Assembly: GCA_930367205.1 (NCBI GenBank)
Contig: OV884009.1
Span: 82,481,189-82,545,188, forward strand
Direction of reading: 5' to 3'
DNA: 64,000 nucleotides
Source of the DNA: Acanthosoma haemorrhoidale
Lineage: Eukaryota > Arthropoda > Insecta > Hemiptera > Acanthosomatidae
Of this stretch, positions 11,351 to 22,883 are shown piece by piece. The stretch's first letter is position 1; each line of letters opens with the position of its first letter. Position numbers and translations under genes: made by a program. The notes beneath the pieces were generated by a model. The model was given only the letters and a program-made list of their open reading frames with translations. It was not told where the DNA came from and did no database searches.

Positions 11351-11566
11351 CTAATCAGGAAAAACGAAGTCTTTAAAGTAGGATGATTTCTTTATCACCC
11401 TTTTTGGTCTATTCGTTTCTGGCCTTGTCTCGTTAGTTTTCTGTACATTTTCTGAAATATCCTTTTGACTAAGAGTTGATGTAGCGTTTAGAACGGGTGG
11501 TACAGGTAAATCTTCCTCAGGCGGTTTTCTTTCTTCGGATAAGGTCGTTCGTTCATCGGAGTCCAT
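11351..11566 (-). pseudogene. C-terminal tail of an LTR-retrotransposon polyprotein
   Basis: An open frame of 71 codons ends just before the polypurine tract. It is rich in acidic and proline residues and closes with RPKRVIKKSSYFKDFVF, which resembles the 'R.R.I..P..F.DFV' tail after integrase in Ty3/Gypsy polyproteins. Position and motif agree. The rest of pol is not attached; a non-LTR fragment adjoins on the right. Alternative: an unrelated short frame. Confidence 0.45.
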
Positions 11567-11689
11567 AGAAGTCCTTTCCCATCACCCCGGGGATGCAAGG
11601 TGCTTTACAGATACCGTTGGGACTCTCATCCTTCTTGATGCTTTATTAAGGCATATTGAGGGGTTGCTTTAATTAATTCAACCTCCTCC

Positions 11690-11960
11690 ACTAAATCATT
11701 TAATTTGTTAAATAGTTTTGAAATAACGGAGTGTTACCAACGTACTGCTACATTGGAGAAGGACTTATTTTCTAGTTAGGATAGAGTGCTCAACCGTGTC
11801 AAAAGTCTTGGTTAAATCTAGGAGAGAAATAATCGCTACTTTTCGTTGATATGTTTCTGATCGTAAGTCATTGGTAATGGTAGGTCAGGGCAATTTGAAA
11901 AGACTAACCAGGTCGGAAGCCTGACTGTAGTTAATTGAAGCCGTTTCCGAAAAAAATGGT
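11690..11960 (-). pseudogene. non-LTR reverse transcriptase fragment (CR1/Jockey type)
   Basis: In minus orientation the frame reads AIISLLDLTKTFDTVEHSIL (about 11846-11780). This is the RT motif A of CR1/Jockey-type elements (family form 'DLSKAFDTVDH.IL'), with the catalytic aspartate kept. A stop follows three codons later, and the finger region upstream is not readable in one frame. It is a small decayed piece. Confidence 0.75.
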
Positions 11961-12944
11961 GGTTTGCGAAGAAATGAAGGAGGAGCTCGTCAAATATGAC
12001 TGAAAGAGATTAGCATGGACGTGGCGAACAGTTAATATATTATTAATGACAAACGTCACGACAATTGCTAGTGGGCGCTGGTAATCTCCAAGTTGCCTTC
12101 TTCTATCGGCGCACTCAGGAGGTAGAAACCTCGGCCGATAGATTCACACTGACGTTTGACCTTCTATTTCGGGTTGTGCCCCAACGGGCTGATCTTAATC
12201 GACTTTCCAACAGTCTCCTTACTGTCCGATTTAATTGAGGCGAGATGTTCGGGTGACTTCACAAGATTTTAGAACAATGAGCAGGTTCTCAATTATTATT
12301 GATGGGCGAGCTTTTCTAATCAGTGTAGTTTGGCCGAATGGACGTTTTCCTTAAGTCAACTTCACTTTCCTTATTTGAGTGAGGATTGCTTTCATACCCT
12401 TCTTATATTTCCCACATGTGCCTGGATGACTGACTAGCTGACTTTGGGGCGATTGCTGGTTTGGAGGGACTGGCTTCTCTGGCTAATCTCCATGGCTGAC
12501 ATTGCCTGTATTTTTTAAGGTGGTCATGTCTACCTCCTCGAAACCACATATTTTGTGATGTATCACCTAGCGCGATGTGCTGGGGAGAACGCTTTTGTCA
12601 TCCCCGGAGACGTTGGTTAAGAACTAAGCATAAGACAATTATAAAAGAAATAATGATGCTATATTTTTATATAGTCAATTTGTGGTGTGGTACAGATCCC
12701 ACTATTATTAATAATTATTAGTCAAAGAAAGATTGGGGCTTCAACCCATGAACACCCCAATATTAAGTCATATACTTTCGTATAATGATGTTACGTAGGG
12801 AAACTAATCGATAACTTAAATTATGTACTGGGTATAAATTAAGGGGGCGCATGGTCTCTCCATTGTCAGCGTCCGAGCCAATTTTGTTTTCTTTTAGCCG
12901 TTGCGAAGTTTTGCCTAAGATAATTCATACTGGGAAGATCTTCG
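11961..12944. other. mixed-composition sequence, unassigned
   Basis: GC content is higher than average up to about 12620, suggesting more mobile-element debris, but no protein motif was recognised on either strand. Confidence 0.35.
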
Positions 12945-13025
12945 TGCAGTACTAGCTCAATTGGCAGAGCACCCGACTGGGGCAACGGTCCTGATCCTGC
13001 AAGTATATTTTTTTGGCTAATATTG
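12945..13025 (+). repeat. tRNA-derived SINE fragment
   Basis: TAGCTCAATTGGCAGAGCA at 12951-12969 matches the A box and D arm of a tRNA. A degenerate B-box region (ggtcctgatcctgcaag) follows, then a tail GTATATTTTTTTGGCTAA. The same tail joined to a tRNA-like 3' end recurs in reverse at 54685-54735 and 55297-55350. It lacks a foldable anticodon and T arm, so it is not a tRNA gene. It lies about 35 bp past the donor of the candidate exon at 13060-13209. Confidence 0.65.
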
Positions 13026-13059
13026 GCGAGATTTTTATAGAATAAACGCAATGCCTTAC

Positions 13060-13209
13060 TGGAATCCTCAAGCTAACTAGCCATGTGAGAGCACAGCAAT
13101 CGTGAACAAATCGTAACATTAAAGGTTTCATAGCTTCTGAGCTGCGACTGAAGAAATCATCAAAGTTGGTGAACAGGGATCTTTTTTCCCTGTTTATTTC
13201 ATTTTCCAT
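13060..13209 (-). CDS. candidate first coding exon, unidentified
   Basis: Starting at ATG 13209-13207, 50 codons run to a consensus donor CCA/GTAAGG (phase 0). The product begins MENEINREKRSLFTNFDDFF and ends with a hydrophobic segment CCALTWLVSLRIP. Composition is coding-like. Beyond the donor the frame runs on into a SINE, so only splicing makes sense. No second exon was found to the left and the family is not recognised. It could also be a fragment of an unrecognised element. Confidence 0.35.
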
Positions 13210-15740
13210 GCTTCAAGTTAAACTAAACCCTAATCGGCATGGTCCGAGGCGTTGAGCGATACAGGTTTAAAATTTCAGATACATTGCTGAGGAAGTTTGG
13301 GAGATACCTCCTAATCTACTCATTCTGTCCCACTGGATACGGGCCAGTGGAAGCCCAGAAAGAGAAGTTCTAAAAATAATCTCAACTGCACATTGAAAAA
13401 TGGCCAAAACAGCTTTTAACTTTTGTTTTGGGGTACAACTGCCGCTTGAACTATGTAAAAAAAGTAAATTTCACGATGCGCGGTAGATGATTCAATTTAG
13501 CTGAAAATTCAAGAGTTCAAATCAATTTACGTTCGACAGTAACATAATTATTTCAGAGAATTATTGGATGTGCCCAGGGGATGAAACCAGGCGGGCTCGT
13601 TAGAAGCGGTTACCTGTGTTTAAAATAGATGACCGCAATTCAGTTGGCGTTTTGGCTGGCCTATTTTACAAGCATCCCTATCTTGCGAAAACATAAGATA
13701 TTGTTTTATGTCATAAGTACTATTCATTCAGTTGTTATTAATTTTCTCTAAAATTAATTATTCTTTTTGCCACAAATTGTTGGAACATTTGTTATAATTT
13801 CTATGATTTATTAACACATTAGATCAATCGAAAAAACTATATCTTAAATATCTTTACGGTCAGGTTCTATAACCAGCAGGTATTTTTACGGAAATTAATT
13901 AAATAATATCAACTATAACGTTTAAAAAAATAACGTTTATTCTGAAAAAGAATCTTTTCAACATTTAGTTTTTTTTTGTTTTTAAGAGGTTGTATTATTA
14001 TTAGTTAATGCAATATTTAACTGCTATTTTTTTTACATAAGATATATATTTTGCTAAAATGTTATTTTAAAATCTTTGGGCTGGTGTTTGATCTATGTAA
14101 AGGGTAAAATATAAAAAAATAAATAGTTGAAAAATCCAGTTGGCTGTAATTCTCCTAAACCAAACAAACAATGTTTACTACAGAAGCACTTCCTGGGCAC
14201 AGTCTAGTACTTAGTGTCAAATTTTCTGATGGGCAGAGCAGAAGAGGTAAAAAATGAATGAATGTAAAAATCGATATTATCTGGGATGATAGTCTCCTGA
14301 GAATCCATGATGGGGAATACCAAATGAACATAAATGAGTGAATTACTGGGATATCAACTTAGGCTGAATTTCATCTACCTAAGCGACCCATCTAAGAATC
14401 TCTTAGACAAATCTTGTTGTTTTTACTGTCAAACAAAACAGTAAAAAAGTTTTTGCGTGATAGTCTTCCTGCATAATTTTCTAGAAACCCCCCAAAAACT
14501 CCACCGACGTGATTTGCGACTAGCAGCGTGATTCTTTTCCAGGGTGAAAAGGAAAGTGAAAAAAGTTGGAGAAGTCCTGTGAATAGAACTTAACCTCCAC
14601 CATCTCATCTTAGATATCAAACAAGCTTATCTGGCTTACAAAGATGACGTTCCATGACATCAGATGGATCGTGAAAATTTTAAGAAAAATAAAAGGATAG
14701 TTTTTGAAGTTATTATGAGAACTGTCCAGACTCGATACTCGGTGGAAGAATTCACCAACCGGACTCAGACAGCACATATATTTTGCTTATAATGAAATCA
14801 TTGGAAGAATGGCCCTTCTTGGAGGAGTGTGGAAAATAAACATTGAAAGTACGGCTCAAAACAACAAACTCCGATACAATAAAATAAACAAGCATCTAGG
14901 AGTCTAAAGATGTAAACCTCTGCGTGGTAGGAATGTTGTAGTGTGACGTGAACCCTAACCTGGCAAGATGACAGGTTCCTAGGCACCTGTGGATCTATGG
15001 CCCAGCTAAAGGGAGATGTGATTAGCGAACCAGGAGCTGAGTCCGTTACACTCAGAAAAATATATTGCATCTGAAAAAAAGAGAATTATGATGGCAAGAA
15101 CATGTGCAGGGAATGAACGCTGGCATACAAATTTGTGATAGAGAAACATCAGCTATAGCGGCAACGGAGCGATTGAAAAGTATTTTGAAATTAGGTAAAA
15201 ACAGTTTATAACGTTTAAAATATTCGCTTGGACATGTATAAAATTTGAGTTCCGATTAAACGCGGGTTCGATTACGTTGAAAAAATAAAACTTATACTTA
15301 TATTTTCTCAGTGCACTTGTCAGCGAATGTCATTCACCTCTGTTCATTTATGTTTTTTCTTTCAATCTTATCCTTTTGGTTTATTATAGTCATTTCATAT
15401 GTACATAGGCCCTTTATTATTTATAAGTTAATCGCATCATTGTAATTTCATATATTTTTTTTGTTAGCTGGACATACTTTTGGTTCCTGGAAGTCAGTTT
15501 GCCAGTTCACTAAAATTTCATAATTCAGCCGTACTACTTATATCAAAAGTATAAAACACTTAATATTTTATTTTTATAATACTGAATGCAGTAAATTTAA
15601 ATGAATTTCTTACTACTCTAATTATCATAAAAATTAGCTATACGTTTTCTTATATTGACTTTTTTTTATCCTTGTTGTTACAAAAATAATTCTGTTGGTA
15701 ATGTTAATATTTACAACAAAGCCAAACTAGCGTATTCTCG
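13210..15740. other. long AT-rich stretch without recognised features
   Basis: Open frames at 14429-14620 and 14798-15070 (minus) have no motif, no supporting splice sites and poor composition. A moderately GC-rich patch at 14920-15120 may be old transposon sequence. Confidence 0.4.
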
Positions 15741-16030
15741 ATGAGAACGTCAGTTAAATAATCTTGTTCGAGGAGAGTATTTTTAAAAACTTTATTAAGA
15801 ATAACAATCGAAACACTGGTATATATACAAATATCAATCAATTCCAGCACTAGGACATTCTTTGGCTAAGGCTAAAGCACAAGTGTTGGTATCTTTTGCC
15901 CTAGCAGGTTTGTAGGAGGGGATAAAAGACAAAGAAAGGGTAGACCATATGTCTCGACTGAAGTACACATTTCAGCTAACAATTACTATTATATAACTGT
16001 CGATACCTGCAAGTTGGTAGGTACTCATTG
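15741..16030 (-). mobile_element. LTR-like sequence (errantivirus-type, diverged)
   Basis: In minus orientation the right part shows AATAAAGTTTTTAAAAATAC followed by CTCTCCTC and GATTATTTAACT, the same end as the LTRs at 19941-20308 and 53775-54110. The upstream half is diverged and its start is unclear. It could be the 3' LTR of the minus-strand element whose 5' LTR lies at 19941-20308, which would make that element about 4.5 kb, but identity between the two is low. Confidence 0.45.
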
Positions 16031-18189
16031 TCATTGAAAAAACAAGTTTTTGATCAACAAATAATTAATTATTAGTATTTTCTTTACGTCTGGACATCGA
16101 GTACCCAGGTTAAACTGAGAACATAAAATCACCGTTATCCCTGGTGTATGCAATACCATTAACGGCGAGTAATCGGGCCCAGTGTACACGTAATAGCTGA
16201 TACATGGAGTAAAAATCTTAGTAAAAAAACTAAACAATTGAAAGAAATGAAAATGAAAAAAGTATTGCTGTCTAATCCCATTCAGACCAAGTATTTCTAT
16301 TTTAGAAATATCTTTATTTTATTGAAATGTACAAATCATTTTTATTTTATTAATGGTAAGTTTTATTTTAAAATATCAGGACCAAGTTGTAGCTTCAATC
16401 GTTTCAGTCCAGTTATGTAGTTTTACATTGACAAAATCTTTTATAAATATGTTTTTTTTTATAGACATTTTTTTAGCTAGTTTTTATGATTGAATAAACA
16501 TTTCAGTGGCTGAGCATGGTGTTAAATGTTCGTTGATTTCGCAAAGAAGATACCAAGGTCCATACTCGTATATATCAGCGAAGTTATATATATCAGCATC
16601 TGGCCCAGTACAAGCAGCGCTCGCACCGTTGCTCCGGCGTTCTTCCAATTCAGCATTGAAATACTTATGAAAAAACAAACAAACAGCAGTAGCTGATCCA
16701 CCAACACTCTCAAGGATTTATTGTCTCAGAAAATCTAGGTATTATTAAAATTTGAAAATGATTATTCATAAATTAAAAAAAACAATGTATCAACAAAAAG
16801 CAGCCAGCTCTTCAAGGGCTCTTGAAGCCGGTTCCCTAAGTTTTTACTTGTAGTAGTATGTTATTATAGTACTCGTAAAAATGTAAAAAAACAACAACAA
16901 AAACAATTATTTGTATATCACATTTGGCTCCTCGAATTCAACGTAACCGTAACATTTTTAAGTTCAATCGTCGGATGAATAGATATAAATTAAACTAAAC
17001 GAAAACCTGAATTCAGCAGCACAATGTATTGTTCCAATATCCCCCTAGAGCAATGGTCACCAAATGGTAGACCGCAAGCAAGTTTTGACCGTGACAAAAT
17101 TGTGAATAACAGAAAATAATGATGTTCCAGCGGATCATACAGGCGGTAATTGTGGGTTCAATACGACGCGGCGTGCGTTTTTTTAAATTTCTCACTTTTA
17201 TACTCATTCTGTTGATTGTAACATTATTATATTATTTATGTTTATATAATTTAGACAAAAATATAAAAAAAATGGCACCGCAAAATATGTGCTGCTCGAG
17301 GTGGACAGTCCCCATCGTCCCCACTGCTTAGTAATACATTTATGTTTATACAGCCCTCCTTTTTGAAAGTAGTAATTTTCTTGATAATAAAATGGGAAAA
17401 AAAGTTACGAATATGTGATGGGGTTTTAGTGGACAATGTTTGGTATAGGGAGGGCCCAAGGAAGTCCAGCTGCCCGGCCGAGGGATATTGCCGTTCAAAC
17501 TCAAATAATGTGTGTGAGCGATCAAAAAATGTAGGAGCCCGGGATCCCGAAAACAAATCGAAGGGGGCGGTTCATGAGGCATTTCAATTTTTCATTGATA
17601 TGCTAAGAGACCATCTTAAACAACGGTACAGTAATAAAATGGAGGAAACATTGCGGGTTGGTTGTGTAAGGAGACTAAGTTAGAAGTTAGAAGTCATTAA
17701 TTTTGTTAGTTACAGGTTAGTGATTGATCTAGGATCAGGCCAAGGTTTTAGATGGGCGAGGAGTATTAGGATAGGCCAGGATTCAATACTGAAATTAGGG
17801 AGGTTGTTATTAAATTAGGTTAAAGTCAGTTTATTGACCTTGACCAAAAAATTGATTCGAATCAGGTCATCCTGGATATTAAGAAAAACAGTTTGCAAAT
17901 CTGAGGGATTAAGGAGAACTACACAATAAAAGTAGCACACTTAGAAAAATTCAAATATTTCCCTCCTAATAGAATTATTTTGCGTTAAAATTCTTTTAAA
18001 AATAATATTAAACGTTTTCAGCGATAATGGGCTATGAAAGAAAACCCTAATAAATATTGAAAACATTTATATAAAAAAATTATACAGAAATTTCTATTTT
18101 GATTCTTGTGTAACTGATCTCTGCTAATTTATCAAAAGGTTTTTAAAAGTTTTTTTTTAATTTTAATTTAAAAAATGGTTTTCTTCTTT
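16031..18189. other. unassigned sequence between LTR-like ends
   Basis: If the two flanking LTRs belong to one element, pol would be expected here, yet no RT, RNase H or integrase motif was found. At 16678-16484 (minus) two overlapping frames follow an acceptor-like tttttcataag: one gives a mixed product ending TEMFIQS, the other a hydrophobic one. The patch 17120-17680 has open frames on both strands without motifs. Treated as unidentified. Confidence 0.35.
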
Positions 18190-18560
18190 GACGGTCGAGC
18201 ATCTATCCCGGGTTATGGCTTTAGTGGAAGACGATCGAAGCCAAACATATACTGATTACTGAGACTACTCACCTTCTTCGTGCAACTCAGGGAGTAGCGA
18301 TGCGTACAGAAACTGTTAATATAAGACTTTCTGAAGTAAATTCAAAACCCCAGAAGCCAGCATCCGGGCCACTGTTGACCAGAGAGCATCGTAAAGCTCG
18401 TTCGGAATTCCCTCAGGAACACCTAATGTGGACTGAAAACGAATGGAGCTACGTGCTGTTTCCAGATGAGTCACGATTCTTTTTTTGTACACTAGATGGA
18501 CGGATCAGAGTTTACCGATAGCCTGGTGAACGTTACACTGAGTGTAATGTCACTGGGAGA
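18190..18560 (+). pseudogene. Tc1-like transposase fragment (plus copy)
   Basis: The region encodes the DNA-binding and first catalytic parts of a Tc1-type transposase: MALVEDDRSQ (first helix-turn-helix), PQKKPASGPLLTREHRKA-type linker (second helix-turn-helix end), then MWTENEWSYVLFPDESRFFF, where DES holds the first catalytic aspartate, and DGRIRVYR. Stops and frameshifts occur before 18300 and the rest of the catalytic domain is absent. Its first part is repeated in reverse at 18600-18785. Confidence 0.85.
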
Positions 18561-18599
18561 GATTAGTGCGGGGTGGGATTTCTTCAACAGCAAACTCAG

Positions 18600-18785
18600 A
18601 GCTCTACGATGTTCTCTGGTCAACAATGGCCCTGATGCTGGTTTCTGAGGGTTTAAATTCACGTCAGCAAGTCTTGTTCTAACAGTTTCTGTGCATATTG
18701 CTACACCACGAGTTGCACGAAGAAATTGAGCAGCCTCAGTAGCAGTTGAAAACCGATCCCGAAGCGTGTATATACGTAGTACCAT
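18600..18785 (-). pseudogene. Tc1-like transposase fragment (inverted copy)
   Basis: The minus strand encodes RDRFSTATEAAQFLRATRG, ICTETVRTRLADVN and NPQKPASGPLLTREHRRAL, the helix-turn-helix half of the same transposase. It faces the plus copy head-to-head: arms of about 140 bp (18261-18400 and 18601-18740) are inverted repeats with a spacer of about 200 bp. Together the two pieces separate the gag remnant on the right from whatever lay to the left. Confidence 0.8.
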
Positions 18786-18789
18786 AAAC

Positions 18790-19285
18790 TGTCATCTCTT
18801 GGCTGTAAATTTCTGAGAACATGGTCTACAATTAGTACCTTTTGTGATAATATTTCTTGTTGCTTATTACTGATAGAGGTGTCAATTATTATACGGTTCT
18901 GAATTAGAATTTGATGTGGGATAATTCTGTTAATAAAGTCAATTGGGTGTTCGTTTCTGTACCTATGAATCTGAGAGATTTCATGTTGTAGGTGTGATGT
19001 TGTCCGACTGTCCGTATAGTGATTTAATAAATGTAATTTAAAGTCGTTAATTTATAAGAAGTCTTCATACATGCATAATTGTTGCACGTCACCTGTGAGT
19101 CTAGAAACAGCTATTTGTATGAGTCTTTGTTCGTTATGTATTCTGATAGTGATTGTTTCGTTACATACTGCCGAATATATTTTTTCTAGTGGTTTAATGA
19201 ATGTTATTAAATTAGTCGGTTCACCATTGTAGTGTGGAAGGTGTCCATAGTCTTCTTTAGTCATATGATAGTCATTAAGAGCCAT
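18790..19285 (-). pseudogene. Ty3/Gypsy (errantivirus-like) gag fragment
   Basis: From the start at 19285 the frame reads HYNGEPTNLITFIKPLEKIY, the usual opening of insect errantivirus-like Gag. After a stop at 19052 a second frame carries DFKLHLLNHYTDSRT and LQHEISQIHRYRNEHPIDF, which match the core 'LK..L..H..D.R....L..E' of Gag. One frameshift separates them. Reading ends at the Tc1 pair. It lies 650 bp inside the primer-binding site, as expected for this element. Confidence 0.75.
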
Positions 19286-19920
19286 TTCTGATTCGTTAAT
19301 TTGTCTGTTTCTATCAAAAATATCTCTTATACCTACCTGTTCTTGTCATACAAATAAAAATATCAAATTACAGTGTATGCAAAAATAATACCTTAAAGTC
19401 TTTATTGCTGTTAACAAAGTCTTTCGTGTGGTCTATTTTAAAATTATTGTTTCTGTATAACCTGCATATAGCGTTGAAACCCGCCAAGAACTGAGTTAAT
19501 ATTTCCTCGAGCCTTCTTAGCCTGCCCGTCGGAGTGGCAGTCAAACAATCTCAGATCCTGTTATCTAAGCAATCTTATAATTCAGGAATTATTCACAGAT
19601 GCAGAGAATATTTCTTCGGATCTTCTCGGCTTGATGACGAACCGTCTTCTCTTCTGACTTGAAGTTCGCAGGTCCAAAGTGAATGTCTTCAATGAAGTCC
19701 ATCTTTCATTCTTCCTTCTACTTCCTCAGATATGTAACGAATTTCTTTAAGTGATTAGCTGGTGAAAATCTATTTCAATAGATTAGTACCCAATATCGGT
19801 GAAGTCCTGTCATGTGGGGTATCCTTCCAGAGGTATTCGCATCGGCCTTCTCACGCTATTGGAGTGGTCTACTGTCCGTTGCCAAATGAGGGATCTCTAG
19901 ATGGTGGACTACCGTGAATT
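19286..19920 (-). other. leader region of the minus-strand errantivirus-like element
   Basis: Untranslated stretch between primer-binding site and gag. At 19508-19540 the string TGCCACTCCGACGGGC (minus) faintly echoes the primer-binding site, possibly from a duplicated leader. Confidence 0.4.
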
Positions 19921-19941
19921 TACTGCCTGTTCGGGGTGCCA
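19921..19941 (-). promoter_or_regulatory. primer-binding site of LTR element
   Basis: TGGCACCCCGAACAGGCAGT begins right at the LTR end (TTACTTAAC/T) in minus orientation. A TGG start matches the CCA of a tRNA 3' end. The tRNA species was not determined. Confidence 0.7.
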
Positions 19942-20308
19942 GTTAAGTAATCTTTGTAGAGGAGAGTCTTTTAAAAGAAAAGAAATAAAAGCTTTATTAT
20001 GAAGTACAAGCAAAACACTGGTATATACAAATATTAAGGGTTACGTTACTACATACTGGGTGGAATGCCAAGGGACGAGTGGGGTCTGGGGGTAAAAGCT
20101 GAGACATATATGTATAAGAAAAGGATAAGATTCTGGGAAGAGGGAGGGAGGTCTTGGAAGGATGCGGTTGCTTACTTAAAAATAACAAGAACCATCAGTG
20201 ACTTCCATGAAGTCACGAATTAGGTATATAGTTCAGCTCAAGCCCCTTCTACTTTTAGTATTATATATAATATTAGCATTATAATATTCTTAGCATTATA
20301 AAACTTAG
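19941..20308 (-). mobile_element. 5' LTR of minus-strand errantivirus-like element
   Basis: A second copy at 53775-54110 shares the whole length, from CTAAGTTTTATAATGCTAAG through GTGACTTCATGG and AAGTAAGCAACCGCATCC to AATAAAGC and ACTCTCCTCTACAAAGATTA, which defines it as an LTR. The inner end adjoins a primer-binding site. The outer boundary is placed at 20305-20312; whether the first base is in AGTTTTATAATG or slightly upstream is not settled. Confidence 0.75.
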
Positions 20309-20309
20309 C

Positions 20310-20940
20310 ACAATACAAATGGACAACGACAAAGAATTTGACAAACTCAGAAATAAGGAACCTTTTTCAACTGTATAAAATAAAACCATATTATATAACA
20401 ACCGGTCATCTAGATTCAGAAGGTTTAATTGGGTCATTCCAGCCTAGTGGAAAATTTATACAACTGGAAAACCCGACCCCGGATACGACCACTAACAGGC
20501 AATTAGCAGTCTTGGCCTTTAATATTACGTTAAACTCTAATTTAATGTTAACCCCTATGGAACTTACCTTTGAAATTACTAAATACCGCCTATTACAATG
20601 AACCAAAAAATACAGCAGTCATAGAAGATCGCGCTGACAATTACCATGACAGACTACACACAGTTAGACGAATAATCAAGGAAAAAATTATGAAAGAGAA
20701 AGAAACCAGATTGGAAAAATTAAATACAATTCGCGAACAAACCGGCTTACTAGAAGTAGTATTTCAAAAACCTATCCAGCACCGAAAAAAAACCCCGAAT
20801 TTTTCAAGGCATTTATAACATAACTCGAAAAAGAAGAAGATTTTCTCATATGAAACATGAATTCAAAGTCCACCACCACAGGTTAAAAAAAACCCTAGAA
20901 AAACCAAAGACAATTAAACTTAACAATGATCATTAAACTG
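20310..20940 (+). pseudogene. Ty3/Gypsy integrase, C-terminal half (plus-strand relic)
   Basis: The reading opens with DNDKEFD at about 20318, the box around the second catalytic aspartate of retroviral-type integrases. It continues in a shifted frame with YYITTGHLDSEGLIGSF, where the third catalytic residue (family form 'S.G.IERF') is changed to glycine, then FNITLNSNLMLTPMELTF. Another shift leads to a lysine-rich helical part and a final VHHHRLKK near 20870, typical of the tail after the core in errantivirus-like pol. The relic starts exactly where the LTR of the minus-strand element ends, so that element appears to have inserted into this integrase. The left half was not found near 15740. 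Confidence 0.75.
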
Positions 20941-20950
20941 AACATTTTAA

Positions 20951-21064
20951 CTTGCCAGTAATGTTTTTATGTGATTTGTAAGAGTGTTAGAAAATTCTCT
21001 AACACTTAAGTAAAAAGTTATATGGGACATCTCGTCGTCCCAATTAGTAAATGTTACTGGCAAG
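20951..21064. repeat. MITE-like palindromic element
   Basis: Ends are inverted: CTTGCCAGTAATGT (20951) and ATGTTACTGGCAAG (21051-21064), 12 of 14 matching. Inside are a 9-bp hairpin (AGTGTTAGA / TCTAACACT, 20983-21006) and a second small palindrome GGGACATCTCGTCGTCCC. The size (114 bp) and nested palindromes fit a miniature inverted-repeat element. The target duplication is unclear. Confidence 0.55.
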
Positions 21065-21984
21065 TCCTAAATGGAAGCTCCAGTGCTCTGTACATAAAAT
21101 ATATTATCAAATTCCCATTTGTAGAGAGATGTTCATGAATGAATTATCTCTATCATGAAAAAATATCTGATTGATATGAAATAATTTAGTACGCTTGGGT
21201 TCCTTGTCAAAGCACAATTTTTCTTTCTCCAGCGCATAATCGATTAAAGAGGCACCCAAATATTTGTAGTTAAAAGCCTTTCGAATAATAAACCACCCTT
21301 TATCTACAAAACATTTAAAAAGGAGTCCTTCCAAATTCCCCAGGTAGCTTCTAGACCAATCTTCTGATTAGTTTCATACCAGTCCCTTGCCGATCCAATT
21401 ACTCCAAGAAACGTAAAACCTGAATTTTATCACTTTCTCAATTTATTGGGAATCTATGGCATTCGTCTTCAAATCTGCTTAACCACGCCGTAGAATCATA
21501 ATGGTTTTTTTTCAAATTTGTCTAAAATCATTTTTTTTTTAATGTATTGTAGTTTTGATTCATCTCTAATTGAATTATGTTTTAATTGATTTCCTAATTG
21601 TTTAATTTTGTCTTATAAATTACTATTTCTTGTTCTAATAGCTTGAGAGACCGGCATCAAATTCTTCCAATAGAGATGCTTGGATATTTTTAATAAGAGT
21701 TGTTGCATTTTTTATAGGTTTCTTACTTGTTAAACAGGTGTGATGTTTCAAGTCCTTACATTCTTGTAGTAAAAGATACCACATCTTCTCTTAGTAGAAA
21801 TACAGTTGATCACAAAATCGTCTTCTGATCTTTTCACAACGCACACTAAAGTTGGTCAGCCTTCTTACTAGTTGAGGTTAATGTAATTTAAGTTGTGATT
21901 CTTTTTTGAAACGTGATTTTATTCTGTACTAAAGATAAACTTAGTTAAAATACAATAATTACTATAAACAATATATATATCTTG
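21065..21984. other. AT-rich sequence with one unidentified minus-strand frame
   Basis: At 21334-21107 (minus) 75 codons are open (contains KYLGASLIDYALEKEKLCF). No motif is known to me and no splice border or partner exon supports it. The rest is low-complexity sequence. Confidence 0.35.
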
Positions 21985-22285
21985 AGATGTATCAGAGGAT
22001 TGCCCACTGAAAGAGCTTCAGAAGGTTGCCAACAGGAGCGTTGATGGTGAGCCAGTGTCGAGGGAGTGGGAGATCAGAGAGAGTCAGAGGACTGAAGATA
22101 AAGACGCCGATGAGGAAGGAAGAGGCTGAGTTGCTGTGCTGAATTTTTTGTGGATGTTGGTGTATGTATTTGATGTTTGTTTTTTTGAGAGCGTTATTAA
22201 GAATAATTAACATGTTAGTGTTTAATTTATAAAATTTGTAAAATCATTTTTGAAAAGTAAATAAGCTACTCATGTTAATGTATAC
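21985..22285 (+). repeat. dispersed repeat D, left part
   Basis: It shares GCTTCAGAAGG.TGCCAAC, GAGGAAGGAAGAGGCTG and a T-run followed by GAGAGCGT with the reverse complement of 38000-38270. In that other copy the repeat continues without a break into the sequence found here only after 23123. The repeat is therefore split by the solo LTR 22286-23122. Class unknown; it may be an untranslated part of an LTR element. Confidence 0.7.
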
Positions 22286-22831
22286 TGTCAGGTTAGATGT
22301 CGAATATCCACAAAGTGGGGAGGTTTTACTTAGCCACCGTTCGGCGAGCGCCAAGTAAGACATAAGACGGGTGGACCTGTGGTCTTTCACCCTGGCTGGC
22401 GGCCTAGTCGGCGGGCAGCTTAATTCGTTTTGATCTGACTCCAGAAGATCTTAGAATGACCATGAATTCACACTCGATATCTAAGGGTAGGCGAAAACCG
22501 TCAGGATCCCAAAGGCGAGTGTGAACCGGAGAGAAGCAGACTGGATTTCCGTGGGAGACGCTACTTTTTTTTATTTGTAGGGCCACGGCAACCGTCGTCT
22601 GCGAGGGAGAGGTCTCTCCCAAGGAGGTGCTAGTTTTAGCGAGACGAAGGCAGAGATTTCCACTAGAAAGGTATGGGGTCTGCCAACGCCGGACTAAAAC
22701 ATAGCGAGGCTAGGGGAGAGAGAGATAGAGAGAGAGTGAGAGAGAGAGAGAGAGAGAGAGTGATACAGAGGTAGTTGAATTAGAAGGCCATAGTTTGAGT
22801 ATAGCAGCAAGCGCCAGTGCAGAGAGAGATA

Positions 22832-22883
<52 letters not shown>

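Noticed and set aside
12951..12969. Functional tRNA gene
   Set aside because: Only the A-box arm matches; no cloverleaf can be drawn and the tail is the SINE tail found elsewhere.
17342..17683. 113-codon plus-strand frame
   Set aside because: Overlapping frames of similar length on the other strand, no motif and no splice or start context; kept only as unassigned sequence.
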